This document shows, one piece after another, positions 21,801 to 34,000 of a DNA stretch of 64,000 bases (position 1 is its first letter; the number at the start of each line of letters is the position of its first letter). A program made the position numbers and the translations under genes. The notes under the pieces are model-generated. The model was given only the letters and a program-made list of their open reading frames with translations. It did not search any database and was not told where the DNA came from. This DNA is from Brassica napus. Its lineage: Eukaryota; Streptophyta; Magnoliopsida; Brassicales; Brassicaceae. The stretch spans positions 22,488,630 to 22,552,629 of the forward strand of contig NC_063451.1 of NCBI RefSeq assembly GCF_020379485.1, given 5' to 3'.

Positions 21801-22640
21801 TTGATCATATAACCCAACAATAAAATCAGCCGCAACAAAACAGTAACTCAGCCGCATCATAAGAGTAACACAGTCATAACATAACATTAGGTTATTCACG
21901 ACACAAATATAACTCAGCCATAACATAACCATAACTCAGCCGCAGCAAAACCCTAACTCAGACACAACGAAACCCCCAACAAAACAAAATCACAGCCGCA
22001 ACACAACCCTATCTCAGTCGCAACAAAATATAAATCAGATGAAATATAATACATAACTGACCCACAAACTCAACAAAACACAATATATAACGTCGCGATA
22101 TCCTACCGGAAAAGACGAACTCGAAGATAAGAATGCGGCGAAGGCGGCGGCGAAGACGATTTCGTACAAACGAGTTCAGAATTCTGATTTCGGGCACGAT
22201 GATAACAGAGAAAACAGAGTACAACGACAGAGAGCTATTTCGACGAAGAGGAAGTTAACACAGACAATGTCGATGACGGAGAGTGGGAGTATCCTCGCGG
22301 TTCCTTCTTCGACGGTTCTTCTTCGAGACGACAAAACGATGTTCTTAGTTAGTTTCTTTTTTAAAACTTCGATTTAGTTATGTTGGAGAAGAGACGGTTT
22401 GGTTTCTATTGTGGTGTGATGTGTAATTTTAATTACTGATGTGGATTATATGTTTAAAAGTAATTTCAATTAAAAAAACTAACCAAAGGCCCTTAGAGTC
22501 ATTTACTATGGGTGTCCAAACATTCTAGTCATTTTAAAAAGATGTATAACACTTTAGTAATAAACCAACTTTTCTATAACATTCTAGTAATTTTCTCTAA
22601 TTCTAATTAACAAAATAATTTGGAGATCATGCAACCTAAG
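21801..22640. repeat. MULE right end: upstream region of the DUF1985-Ulp1 gene
   Basis: Minus-orientation motifs (AACTCAGCCGCA, AACTCAGCCATAA) run from about 21815 to 22025. After that the motif stops. Between 22490 and 22610 are phrases resembling MULE termini (ACATTCTAGTAATTTTCTC). No gene seen in 22030-22640. Confidence 0.55.
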
Positions 22641-22940
22641 TATAATACTTCGTGAATATTTCATACAGTTGTGCCCAGAATCGGGTCTGGTTGTTAGGGA
22701 AGGCTCAACAATTTAGCAATGTCCTAAATTGCTTCGCATAAGTAGTTTCCATTTTAGTTCCATGCAACCTGGTCCCATGCAAAAAACACACCGGACATAC
22801 AAAACGACGCAGTAGTTACTTCACTAATCCCCACTTGCAAAACGTGTAGCAAAACGCCAAGGTCCATTATCTTTTTGTAAGCGTTCGCTCAAAAATATTT
22901 GGCATTATCAACATTCTTTTTCTTTCAAGAATAATCCGCC

Positions 22941-25900
22941 ATGGAAGCCAAGGGAGAAAGCCAGCATAGCTCTATTATAGTTCCATCTGTTCAAGAGATG
23001 GTGAAGAAGAAGCTGACCACGACGGTTCCTCCGAGGTATGTACGGTCTGATCTTGACAAAGGTGAGATCGACTGTGATTTAAGAACCGAGATCCCAATCA
23101 TCGACATGAATCTCTTGGGTTCTTTAGCCTCCATGGATGCTGAGATTCACAAGCTCGACTTGGCATGCAAAGAATGGGGATTTTTCCAGGCAAGTTTTCA
23201 ATATTTCTGTATATCGAAATTACCACTTAATAATTTCTTCTTTACAAGATAAACCCTCTTCGTTTTTTGTAGTATTAAACCCCATATAGATATAAAATAT
23301 ACATGCAGTAAAAAAAGATATAAAATATATATATGAGATTTTAGAAAGATAACCACAATATGAAATCAACAAATAAAAGAGACAAGACTGGGAGCTTGTG
23401 GTCAAGTGGTAAGAAAAAAAGTTTGGGATGTCACCATATTTCAGGTTCGATCCACCTGCCATGAGAAATTAAGTCACATTTTTTTTGCTTTAAATGTTAA
23501 ATATAACAATTTTATTTTATTTGTGTAGAAGTTTCATTTATTTGTAGTTGGAAGATATATAAAATCACATAGCATATTTGGAAGATATGTAAAATCACAT
23601 AGGAGTATAGGACCACAAGCTTTAAAGTTATTTCTTTTTATACTTTATTTTGTGTTTATAATATGAACCCATAAAATAAAACTATATCAAACTAAAAAAA
23701 AAAACTTATATCAAACTATTTCTGCTAAATAGTTTTGCATAGTATAACAATAGCTATTATTATGCAGTGCATTCTTACCGATGTAGTAATCAATATATAC
23801 ATAGAAATGGAACGAAAATACACATATAAAAATATAATATTGTTTTCATAACTTTAAAATAGATATTTGTTTTATTTAGAATATTAACTAGTTTTTTAAG
23901 AAAGGTTAATATTAACAAGTTATATATTTATATATAGTTTTTTGGGGGTTTTGCAAATATGACTCAAAACTTAAAGTCAAACACAAAACTAACCCATGTT
24001 TTTTTTGAAACTTTGACTTGCCTCTTTCACCCCCAAAGTTCAAATTATTTATGAAAATGTCATCATTTTTTTTCTTTTTTTTCAAAAATACATATTTTAC
24101 TCTATTATCCTCATCTTCCTAAAGTATTCACAATATTGTCATTGCCATCAATACACCAACCACCGTGAACAACCAATTTGAAGCTCTTAATGCACCTAAA
24201 AATCGATTTACACTCTTTCATTCTCAATTCTTATGAACTAAAATCAACATCTCTTTCACTTTCTCTCCATATTCATTCAAAAAAAACCCAAGATTTTGAT
24301 TCTAAATTTTTTATGGTTCATAGAGCCATTAAAGCTTACGATTCTTTGGTGGGTCACTTTTGTTTGAGATTCTGGGTGCTTGGAGAAGACTTATGTGTGA
24401 TAAACAAGTTATCTCACTGGTTGAAACTATGAAATCAGTTTTTTCCCAGATCTGTTCGTCCAAACGACTTACAAGTAAGTCGTGTGGTTGTAGACGATTT
24501 CCAATTAAGTCGTCTGGCTGTAGACGACTTACATGGAAGCCTTCTGGTCAATGCATATGTTAGTTTTGCAATTGACTTTTAAATGTGCTTTTATAGACGA
24601 CTTACATGGAAGTCGTCCATCTTTGTTTGTTAAAAAAAAAATTCGAGACGACTTCCATGTAAGTCGTCTAGAGAAAACATGTTAGTTTTACATTTGACCA
24701 GATTGTGTCAGAAATTTGACTTTTCCTAGACGACTTCCGTGTAAGTCGTCCAGTAGAAAATTAAAAAATCAATATTTTGTTATACCTAGACGATTTACAT
24801 GGAAGTCGTCTCAGGTTAGTTTTGCAATTGAAAAATAAAACAAAAAAAAATATTTTTTTCTAGACTACTTATACGGAAGTCGTCCGTCCGACGACTTACA
24901 TTGAAGCCGTCCATGATTTTATTCTGAGATTCTGGTCTTCTATGTAAGAACGGACGACATCCGTGTAAGTCGTCTAGAAAAAAATAATTTTTTGTTTTAT
25001 TTTTCAATTGCAAAACTAACCTGAGACGACTTCCATGTAAGTCGTCTAGGTATAACAAAATATTAATTTTTTAATTTTCTACTGGACGACTTACACGGAA
25101 GTCGTCCAGGAAAAGTCAAACTTCTGAAACAATCCGGTCAAATGCAAAACTAACCCGTTTTCTCTAGACGACTTACATGGAAGTCGTCTCGAATTTTTTT
25201 TTTAACAAACAAAGATGGACGACTTCCATGTAAGTTCTCTAGGTTAAAAATCAATTGCAAAACTAACCTAAATGGACGACTTCCTAGAAGTCTGCCAATG
25301 TGTAATAAACTTTCATTTTCTCTAAAACTATAAAGAATTTTTAATATTTTCTTGTTAATTCATGTCTATTAATCAATATTTTAGCTACTGAAATAAATTT
25401 ATAACTTAATTCGTGATATTTATGAGGTTACCAAAATTCATGTTTATTAAAGTTTCTAACTGATCCGAGAAGACTTCCGTGGAAGTCTTCTACGCTTGTT
25501 TTTGAATAACTTGTATTTTTAAGAGTATTAAGTAACTTCAAGATATGTAAAACTCATATTTTCAAAATAAGTTTTCTCCCTTAGTTTTACTAAATTTGTT
25601 TCCATCTCTTAAGTATTATTGTTATAGACACTAATGATAATTATTGTTATGAGTTGGAAGAATGGTTAAAATATTTCTTAAAATGTTGTATCAATATGAA
25701 GCTACCAACATTCTTGTTTATTAAGATGAGAAGAAGGTCATTGGAGTTTATTATTGCATATGAGAGATCCAAAGATAAGAGAAAAGCTATTGAAGTCCAT
25801 TATTTCATTGATTTGTAAATGTGTAAACACATTGTTAGCACATGTATTACATCTTGGGAAACATTATTACTGATTTTACAAAAAAATCACAACTAAAAGA

Positions 25901-28900
25901 GTAGACATGCAAATCACAAAACAGACCAGAAACAAAACTATTATAGATCATTCCTCTACAAAGACAAGCTTGGACTCCACTTGACATGGAAGAAGACTTC
26001 GTCAGAAGACTTTCAGGAAGTCCAGACGACTTCCTGGAAGTTGTCTGGAAGACTTCCTGGAAGTCGTCTGGACGACGCATTATATTTTAGACGACTAACA
26101 GGTAAGTCGTCCCAGAAGTCTTCCAGATCTGAAAAACCTGCATATCCAAATCCAGATCTGAAAAACCTGCATATCAAAAAATGTTCAAATGGCTTAAAAA
26201 CAGAGAAAATGAGTGAAAGATTAGATAAATCTACCTTTATAGAACACACAAAAATACATATCTAAAATTAATAGATCTACTTTTAAATGAGTGGAAGATG
26301 AGAACCATCTGATTAAAAACATACAAAAAAGAAAGATAGATTAGTGAGAAAGACATGAGACAAAACTGAAAAATTCATATAAAATTTGGTGTTTTCAAGT
26401 AGGGCTGTTCAATATGGTAAAACCGAACCGTACCGTACCGAACCGAATCGAACCGAAATAGACAATATGGTTTAGTTTTGGTATATACCATATAAACCGA
26501 ATGGATATAATTTTATAAAAACCGTAGGATTTGGATATGGTTTGGTATATAACCGATTAAACTGAATAAACCGAACAAAACCGATTAAAAGTAGAAACAT
26601 GTAAATATGTATCTATTTTATAACAATACTTGAAAATCTATTTGTTACATAAGTTAAATTTTTGTTAATAACTATTACCATAATTTTATAGTAATAAAGA
26701 ACCTTAATTTGTAAAACACTTGAACTATAATTAAATAACAATACATCGCAATTCAGACATCTTATTTTCTAAGTTTTCTTTTGATCTTTTTGCTTTATTT
26801 TAGTCTTCACTAAATTAATATGAAAATTATAAATTTGATGGACAATAATTAATGAAAAATTTTCACAACTTTTTTCTTATCTGTAAACAAACAGAGTTTC
26901 GTGTTCGATTGAAAAAGCATGACTTTATGAACAATAAATATGGAAGAGTGGAAAAACTTTTCTTTCATGTTTCTGTTTTGTTTCATATTTTTATTTTCAA
27001 AATTTGAAGCATTGATTTTAGTTATAGATTTTATTATTTTATTTGATGGTAGAAGCATTTTAACTTTTTTTGTTCATTTTATTTGAACATGTAATATATT
27101 TTTAATAAATGACTGTGTTGACAATATGACTCTAAAATTCATATAATATGATCTCAAACTAAATAATTATGTTTTTTGGTATAAAACCGAATAAACCGAA
27201 AACCGACGGTATATAAACCGAACCGAACTGAAGTAAATATGGATTTAGAATGGTAGTTATATTTTACTAACCGAAATACCGAAAACCGAAAAAACCGAAC
27301 CTAAACCGAACCGATATCCGGATTGAACACCCTTATTTTCAAGTCAAAGAGATTAGAGTGGGTTTGAAGAGTTTTAGATTGGAAAAAAAGTAAAAACTTT
27401 ATGCAACAGGAAGTTACCAAATGAAGAAAAATCAGACATAAAAACTTACCAAAACGCTCAGATCTGTTATGAAAGGGAGACTTCGTCGGAAGACTTCTAG
27501 GAAGACTTCCTGGAAGTCGTCTAGCGCTTTATATTTTAGATGAATAACAGGTAAGTCATCCCAGAAGTCTTCCAGATCTGAAAAAAACCTGCATATCAGA
27601 TCCAGATCTGAAAAACCTGCATATCAAAAAATGTTCAAATGACTTAAAAAATAAAAAATGAGTAGAAGATTAGATAAATCTACCTTTATAGAACACACAA
27701 AAATACATATCTAAAATTAATAGATCTACCTTTAAATGAGTGGAAGATGAGAATCATCTGATTAAAAGCCTTCAAAAAAAAAGATAGATTAGTGAGAAAG
27801 ACATGAGATAAAACTGAAAAATTCATATAAAGTTTGGTGTTTTCAAGTCAAAGAGATTAGAGTGGGTTTGAGAGTTTTAGTTTTGAAAAAAAGTAAGACC
27901 TTGATACAACAGGAAGCTACCAAATGAAGAAAAATCAGACATAAAAACTTACCAAAACGCTCAGATCTGTTATGAAAGGGAGACTTCGTCAGAAGACTTC
28001 CAGGAAGTCGTCTGGAAGACTTCCTGGAAGTCGTCTGGAAGACTTCCTGGAAGTCGTCTGGAAGACTTCCTGGAAGTCTGCATTATATTTTAGACGACTA
28101 ACAGGTATATCCAAATCCAGATCTGAAAAACCTCCATATCCAAATCCAGATCTGAAAAACATGCATATCCAAAAACGTTCAAATGGCTTAAAAACAAAGA
28201 AAATGAGTGGAAGATTAGATAAATCTACCTTTATAGAACACACAAAAATACATATCTAAAATTGATACATCTACCTTTAAATGAGTGGAAGACGAGAATT
28301 ATGTGATGAAAAACCTGCAGAAACAAGATAAATTAGTGAGAAAGACATGAGACAAAAACAATAAATTGATATAAAGCTTAGTGTTTATAAGTTCGAAGAG
28401 ATTAGAGAGTGGTTGAAGAGTTTTAGAATGATGAACATTACATTTTTGTTGTAGCCATTTGAGAGGAGGAGAGATAATGTGTAAATTTTTCTTTATATAG
28501 GGAGACAAAAAATCCAATTAGGTTAAAATATTTTTGATTCAGACGACTTCCTAGACGACTTACTTGTAAGTCGCCCAGAAGACTTTAATATTTTTAGCGG
28601 GAAATTAAAATATTTTTAGTGGGAAACTAAAGTAGAAGAGTTCCCAGACGACTTACAAATAAGTCGTCTAGTTTAAATTATTTAAGCGGAAAAATAATTT
28701 TTTTAAATATTTTAGGCGGGAATATTTGGACGGTCCAGCTAAAATTATTCACCAGGCGACTTCCATGGAAGTCGTCTACACCCTAAACATAACTCCTAAA
28801 CTTAATTAACTAACTAAACACTTCATAAAATCAAATTAAACTTCAAAAGTGTTTACTATACATAAAAATAAACACTTATAGGTAAAATTTTAATTTTTCA

Positions 28901-30565
28901 AAAAAACATTCAAACTTTCCAAAATCTAATCCTAAGAATACATACAATACTACAACATATGTTGTCAAACCCTAAACCAAAGAATACCATGATTCACTAC
29001 CAACACTCATCTATGTTGAAAATAATTCAGTTTTGTTATATTTTAATTTATATCACTTAAAACTGTTTATAATTACATGATTTTAATTTTTCGCTTATCA
29101 AAATTTTTTTTAAAAAATTTTAAAATTATTTTTAAGATCAGCCACACCAGAAAACTTACTTGAAAGTCGTCTAGAAGACTTCTAGCATCTCAGACGACTC
29201 AGACGACTTACTGGGGCTATATTCGTATTTTTTTGTTTGGTCACAAGGGGTTGGCTGTAATTTCACAAAGCTTTTAGATTAGTTTTGCATTTGATTCAAG
29301 TTTGGGTATAAGTTTGTATTTAAAATCAAGTTGTGACTCATATTTGGCAAATTTCTTAGTTTTTTTTTGTTATACAGTAATTTGACGCTATAATTATTTT
29401 CATTGTGGCATGTCTTTATGGATTATCTCTAGCTTGTAAACCATGGAATGGAAACAGGCTTCTTGGACAAATTCAAGTCGGAGATTCAAGATTTTTTCAA
29501 CCTTCCCATGGAAGAGAAGAAGAAGCTATGGCAACAACCCAGTGAGATCGAAGGGTTTGGACATACTTTTGTGGTTTCAGAAGAGCAGAAACTCGATTGG
29601 TCAGACCTGTTCCTCCTTGTAATGCAACCTGTCCACTTACGCAAGCCTCACTTGTTCCCCAAGTTACCTCTTCCCTTTAGGTTTGCTCCAAATAGTAACG
29701 CCATTCTTATCAAGTAACCAACAAGTCTTGTTTGTTTAAAACCATGGTTATTGTTTCTTCAGAGATACACTAGACACGTATTCTGGTGAAGTGAAAAGCA
29801 TAGCCAAGATCTTGTTATCGAAAATGGCGAGCGCCTTGATGATAACACCCCAGGAAATGGAGAAGTTGTTTGATGATGAGTTAAGACAGACAATGAGGAT
29901 GAATTATTACCCGCCTTGTCCAGATCCCGACCAGGTTATTGGTCTAATTCCGCATTCAGATTCTACAGGACTCACCATACTGCTGCAGGTTAATGAAGTT
30001 GAAGGTCTCCAAATCAAGAAAAATGGCAAGTGGGTTCCTGTCAAACCTCTCCCAAATGCTTTCCTTGTCAACATTGGAGATGTCTTAGAGGTATGTTATA
30101 CATGTACGAACACATTTGTAGACAGAGCCAGTCCTTGACATAGGTAAGTGAAATATTAGTTTTGGGCCTCCAAACTTTTCCAAGTATACAAACATAGGCC
30201 CCCAACTTGTTAAATAAACATATTTACTAAATTTTTTTGATAAATTGTTTAAATTCTCAATATCTCATGATCGGCTCTAATTGTAAAATTGGTTGTATTC
30301 ATGATATTGGTAATCAATGTAGATCATAACGAACGGGTCTTACCAGAGTATAGAGCATCGTGGAGTTGTTAGCTCAGAGAAAGAGAGGCTTTCTGTGGCG
30401 GCATTTCACAATGTGGGAATGGGTAAAGAAGTTGGTCCCGTGAGAAGTCTTGTGGAAAAGCAAAAGGCTGCATTTTTCAAAAGTGTAACCGTCGAAGAGT
30501 ATCGCAAGGACTTGTTCACACGTAAGCTTGATGGAAAAGCTTACCTTGATGTTATGAGAATCTAA
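22941..30565 (+). CDS. SRG1-like 2-oxoglutarate/Fe(II)-dependent dioxygenase, tandem copy 2, with a 6.2-kb first intron
   Basis: Exons 22941-23189, 29433-29680, 29763-30090 and 30323-30565 join in frame to 355 residues and closely match copy 1. Iron ligands are in IPHSDSTG and SIEHRGVV, and the 2-oxoglutarate Arg/Ser in ERLS. Exons 2 to 4 have the same lengths as in copy 1. Intron 1 is 6243 bp against 79 bp in copy 1, because a MULE, a SINE-like insertion and other DNA have entered it. The donor after ACKEWGFFQ reads CAG|GCAAGT, a GC donor in place of GT. The copia element starts 59 bp past the stop codon. The coding sequence is undamaged, but correct splicing and 3' end formation are less certain than for copy 1. 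Confidence 0.88.
23394..23480 (+). mobile_element. Probable tRNA-derived SINE in dioxygenase 2 intron 1
   Basis: TGGTCAAGTGG (23399-23409) fits the pol III A box and GGTTCGATCC (23444-23453) fits the B box at tRNA-like spacing. A T-rich tail follows at about 23480-23490. The rest of the sequence does not fold as a tRNA that I can see. Length and target duplication were not determined. Confidence 0.5.
24558..25266. repeat. Long inverted repeat (hairpin) of palindromic motifs
   Basis: The left arm (24558-24885) is repeated in inverted orientation as the right arm (24952-25266) with a ~66-bp loop. Each arm carries about four RGACGACTT...AAGTCGTCY palindromes. The spacers pair too: for example, the CTTTGTTTGTTAAAAAA spacer of the left arm is complementary to TTTTTTAACAAACAAAG in the right arm. 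As intron RNA this would form a long imperfect double strand. Confidence 0.8.
25980..28420. repeat. About three ~500-bp tandem units within the MULE
   Basis: Units share GGGAGACTTCGTC..AGACTTC, CCAGATCTGAAAAACCTGCATATC, GATTAGATAAATCTACCTTTATAG and AACTTACCAAAACGCTCAG. Starts are near 25985, 27478 and 27980. The first unit is stretched by the 936-bp hAT MITE, and the second preserves the uninterrupted sequence at the same point. Confidence 0.75.
26400..27335. mobile_element. hAT-type MITE nested in the intronic MULE
   Basis: Terminal inverted repeats TAGGGCTGTTCAAT and the complement of ATTGAACACCCTTA; exact 8-bp target duplication TTTTCAAG at 26392-26399 and 27336-27343. Near-terminal AACCGAACCG-type repeats, AT-rich middle, no coding capacity. 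The neighbouring unit at about 27840-27850 has TTTTCAAGTCAAAGAG unbroken, a natural empty site that confirms the insertion boundaries. Confidence 0.88.
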
Positions 30566-30624
30566 AATAAAACAATGAATAATAAAACCTTTTCCCTATG
30601 GCGCAAGAAACTCTGCCTTCTTAG

Positions 30625-31024
30625 TGTTGAAAGTTAAACTTGATTTGGATCACATTTTGGGCTAATAATTTACTAATCATTTTAGTTCAAACTTAGTCCA
30701 ATATCTAGAATCATCCTCCACCTCCTTAGAATAAAAATCTAGATATTCTCATAGAATTATCTAGATAATTATAATAAAAAAATCTTAGATATTATGGTAG
30801 AATTCTCTAGATTTATGATTAAAATATGTAAGATATTTTGTATTTTGGAGGCTATAAATACCTCCACTCCCCTTTCATTTTGAATCACCAAGAAATAAAC
30901 AAAGCTTGTAACAAGTAATAAAAATCTTCTTCTAAGTTATAAAATCTTTATTCTTCACAAAATTTCTTTCTCTTCAAACACTTTAAACACTTTCTCCATC
31001 TTTATAAAACTTTTCATTCCAACA
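30625..31024 (+). repeat. Copia 5' LTR
   Basis: 400 bp with TG...CA ends; TATA box CTATAAATA at 30852-30860, expected to drive the element transcript. Confidence 0.95.
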
Positions 31025-31051
31025 AAGTGGTATCAGAGCCACAAGTTCCTT

Positions 31052-34000
31052 TTGAAGATGGCAAATAATGGTGTTCCCTTCCAAGTTCCATTGCTCACTA
31101 AGAGCAACTATGACAATTGGAGTCTTAGGATGATGGCTATCTTAGGAGCACATGATGTGTGGGAGATAGTCGAGAAAGGCTTCGTTGAACCGGAGAATGA
31201 TGGTGGTTTATCTCAAACACAAAAGGATGGTTTGAGAGATTCAAGGAAGAGAGACAAGAAGGCTCTCTGTCTAATCCATCAAGGATTAGATGAAGATACA
31301 TTTGAGAAGGTTGCTGGAGCAAAGACATCCAAAGAAGCATGGGAGAAGCTTCGGACATCTTACAAGGGAGCGGAACAAGTTAAGAAGGTACGTCTTCAAA
31401 CTCTAAGAGGAGAATTTGAAGCATTACAAATGAAGGAAGGAGAACTCATCTCAGATTACTTCTCAAGAGTATTGACGGTTACTAATAACCTAAAAAGAAA
31501 TGGTGAGAAGTTAGATGAGGTGAGAATCATGGAGAAAGTTCTTAGATCATTGGATTCAAAATTCGAGCATATCGTCACCATTATTGAAGAGACAAAAGAC
31601 TTGGAGACTATGACAATGGAGCAACTTCTTGGATCACTACAAGCTTATGAAGAAAAGAAGAAGAAGAAAGAAGATATTGTGGAGCAAGTTCTCAAGATGA
31701 GAATTGATCACAAGGAAGAAAGTGGCCGAAGCAATCTAAGACGTGGTGGCGGTCATTTCCGAGGACGAGGTTGTGGTGTAAATGGACGAGGTTGGAGACC
31801 ATATGAAGACAACTTCAACCAAAGAGGAGAGAATTCATCAAGAGATCGTGGAAGAGGAAACCCAAAATCAAGGTACGATAAATCAAGCATCAAATGCTAT
31901 AGTTGTGGAAAATTTGGACATTATGCTTCTGAGTGCAAAACTCCAAACAAGAATAGAGTTGAAGAGAAGTCCAACTATGTTGAAGAAAGGAGTAAAGAAG
32001 AAGATATGCTATTGATGGCTTACAAGAAGGATGAACCAAATGAGGTTCACAAGTGGTACCTTGATAGTGGTGCAAGCAACCACATGTGTGGAAATAAACG
32101 CATGTTCGTGGAGCTTGATGAATCGGTGAAAACTGATGTGGCTTTAGGAGATGAATCGAGGATGGAAGTGAAAGGTAAAGGAAATATTCTCATCCGCTTG
32201 AAGAATGGAGATCATCAATTTATTTCCAACGTTTACTACATTCCAAGCATGAAGACCAACATCTTGAGCCTAGGACAACTCTTAGAGAAAGGTTATGACA
32301 TTCGACTAAAAGATAATAGCCTTTCTTTAAGAGATAATGCAAATAATCTCATCACAAAGGTGCCAATGTCAAGCAATAGAATGTTTGTCCTAAACATTCA
32401 AAATGACATTGCACGATGTCTCAAGATGTGCTACAAGGAGGAATCTTGGCTTTGGCATCTTCGATTTGGTCATCTCAACTTCGGAGGCTTAGAGCTACTT
32501 TCCAAGAAAGAAATGGTGAAAGGATTACCTTGTATCAATCATCCAAATCAAGTGTGTGAAGGTTGCTTACTTGGAAAGCAATTCAAGATGAGTTTTCCAA
32601 AGGAGTCGGAGACAAGAGCAAGAAAGCCACTAGAACTCATACATACAGATGTATGTGGGCCAATCAAACCAAGTTCACTTGGTAAGAGTAACTACTTTCT
32701 TCTCTTTATTGATGACTTTTCAAGAAAAACATGGGTTTACTTTTTGAATCAAAAATCAGAAGTGTTTGAAAATTTCAAAAAGTTCAAAGCCCATGTTGAG
32801 AAGGAAAGTGGTCTTAAGATCAAGTCCATGAGATCAGATCGAGGAGGAGAATTCATGTCCAAGGAGTTTCTGAAGTATTGTGAAGATAATGGCATTCGAA
32901 GACAGTTGACGGTGCCAAGAACCCCTCAACAAAATGGAGTAGCGGAAAGAAAGAATAGGACAATACTTGAGATGGCAAGAAGCATGCTCAAGAGTAAGAA
33001 GCTACCAAAGGAGTTGTGGGCAGAAGCAGTTGCTTGTGCGGTTTATATATCAAACCGTTCTCCAACAAAGAGTGTTTTAGAAAAAACACCACAAGAAGCT
33101 TGGAGCGGAAGGAAGCCTGGAGTCTCACACCTAAGAGTCTTTGGAAGCATTGCTCACGCTCATGTTCCAGACGAGAAGCGGAGCAAACTAGATGATAAAA
33201 GTGAGAAGTACATCTTCATTGGGTATGACGCTAACTCCAAAGGCTACAAGCTCTACAATCCTGAAACAAAGAAGACAATCATTAGTCGGAATGTCATCTT
33301 TGATGAAGAAGGAGAATGGGATTGGAGATCAAATAATGAAGACTACAACTTCTTTCCATCCTTTGAAGAAGAGAATGTGGAGCAACCGAGAGAAGAGCCA
33401 GCTACACCACCAACTTCACCAACAACAAGTTCTCAAGGAGATGAAAGCTCAAGTGAAAGGACTCCACGTTTTAGAAGTGTACAAGACATCTACGAGGTAA
33501 CCGAAAATCAAGACAATCTTACTCTATTTTGTCTATTTGCGGATTGCGAGCCTATGAACTTTGAAGAAGCCCAAGAAAAGAAGTCATGGAGAAGTGCAAT
33601 GGATGAGGAAATCAAGTCGATTCAAAAGAATGATACATGGGAGTTAGCTTCACTTCCAAATGGACACAAGGCAATTGGTGTGAAGTGGGTGTACAAGGCA
33701 AAGAAGAACTCTAAAGGAGAAGTTGAAAGGTACAAGGCAAGATTGGTGGCAAAAGGCTATAGTCAAAGAGCCGGGATCGACTATGATGAGGTATTTGCTC
33801 CAGTTGCTCGCTTAGAAACGGTTAGACTAATCATTTCATTGGCAGCCCAAAAGAGTTGGAGGATACATCAAATGGATGTCAAATCAGCCTTCTTAAATGG
33901 AGACCTTGAGGAAGAAGTCTACATTGAGCAACCACAAGGCTACATGGTTGAAGGAGAAGAAGACAAAGTCTTAAGGCTGAAGAAGGCGCTTTATGGATTA

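Larger units (their letters stand above)
8412..22625. mobile_element. Large KI-MULE / VANDAL-like Mutator element with dense ACGGCTGAGTTA motifs
   Basis: A roughly 14-kb composite between the two dioxygenases. On the plus strand it carries a MuDR-type transposase and F-box-like copies; on the minus strand a GRF finger gene, a small three-exon gene and a DUF1985-Ulp1 gene. MULEs that carry Ulp1-like proteases are known as KI-MULEs. All spacers and introns from 8446 to about 22020 contain the motif. The borders are tentative. The left edge GAGGATTAATAAGAATGT is weakly similar to the complement of the right end (AAAATTACTAGAATGTTAT, 22570-22605), and TCATGCA flanks both sides at 8405-8411 and 22626-22632. 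No clean 9-bp duplication or long terminal repeat was found. Parts are internally duplicated. Confidence 0.75.
23944..29356. mobile_element. Non-autonomous MULE with palindromic GACGACTT...AAGTCGTC array, inside dioxygenase 2 intron 1
   Basis: An exact 9-bp direct repeat TAGTTTTTT (23935-23943 and 29357-29365) flanks the element, as for Mutator transposons. The ends are imperfect inverted repeats: the left has TTTTGCAAATATGACTCAAAACTT, matching the complement of the right end with a few changes. The 5413-bp interior has no transposase. It holds roughly two dozen copies of RGACGACTT-N6-AAGTCGTCY, a ~700-bp hairpin (24558-25266), about three ~500-bp tandem units (25980-28420), and a nested hAT MITE (26400-27335). 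Confidence 0.82.

Noticed and set aside
8412..22625. A precise 9-bp target duplication for the large MULE
   Set aside because: Only a 7-bp match (TCATGCA) could be found by eye at plausible borders, which may be chance; the borders are therefore marked tentative.
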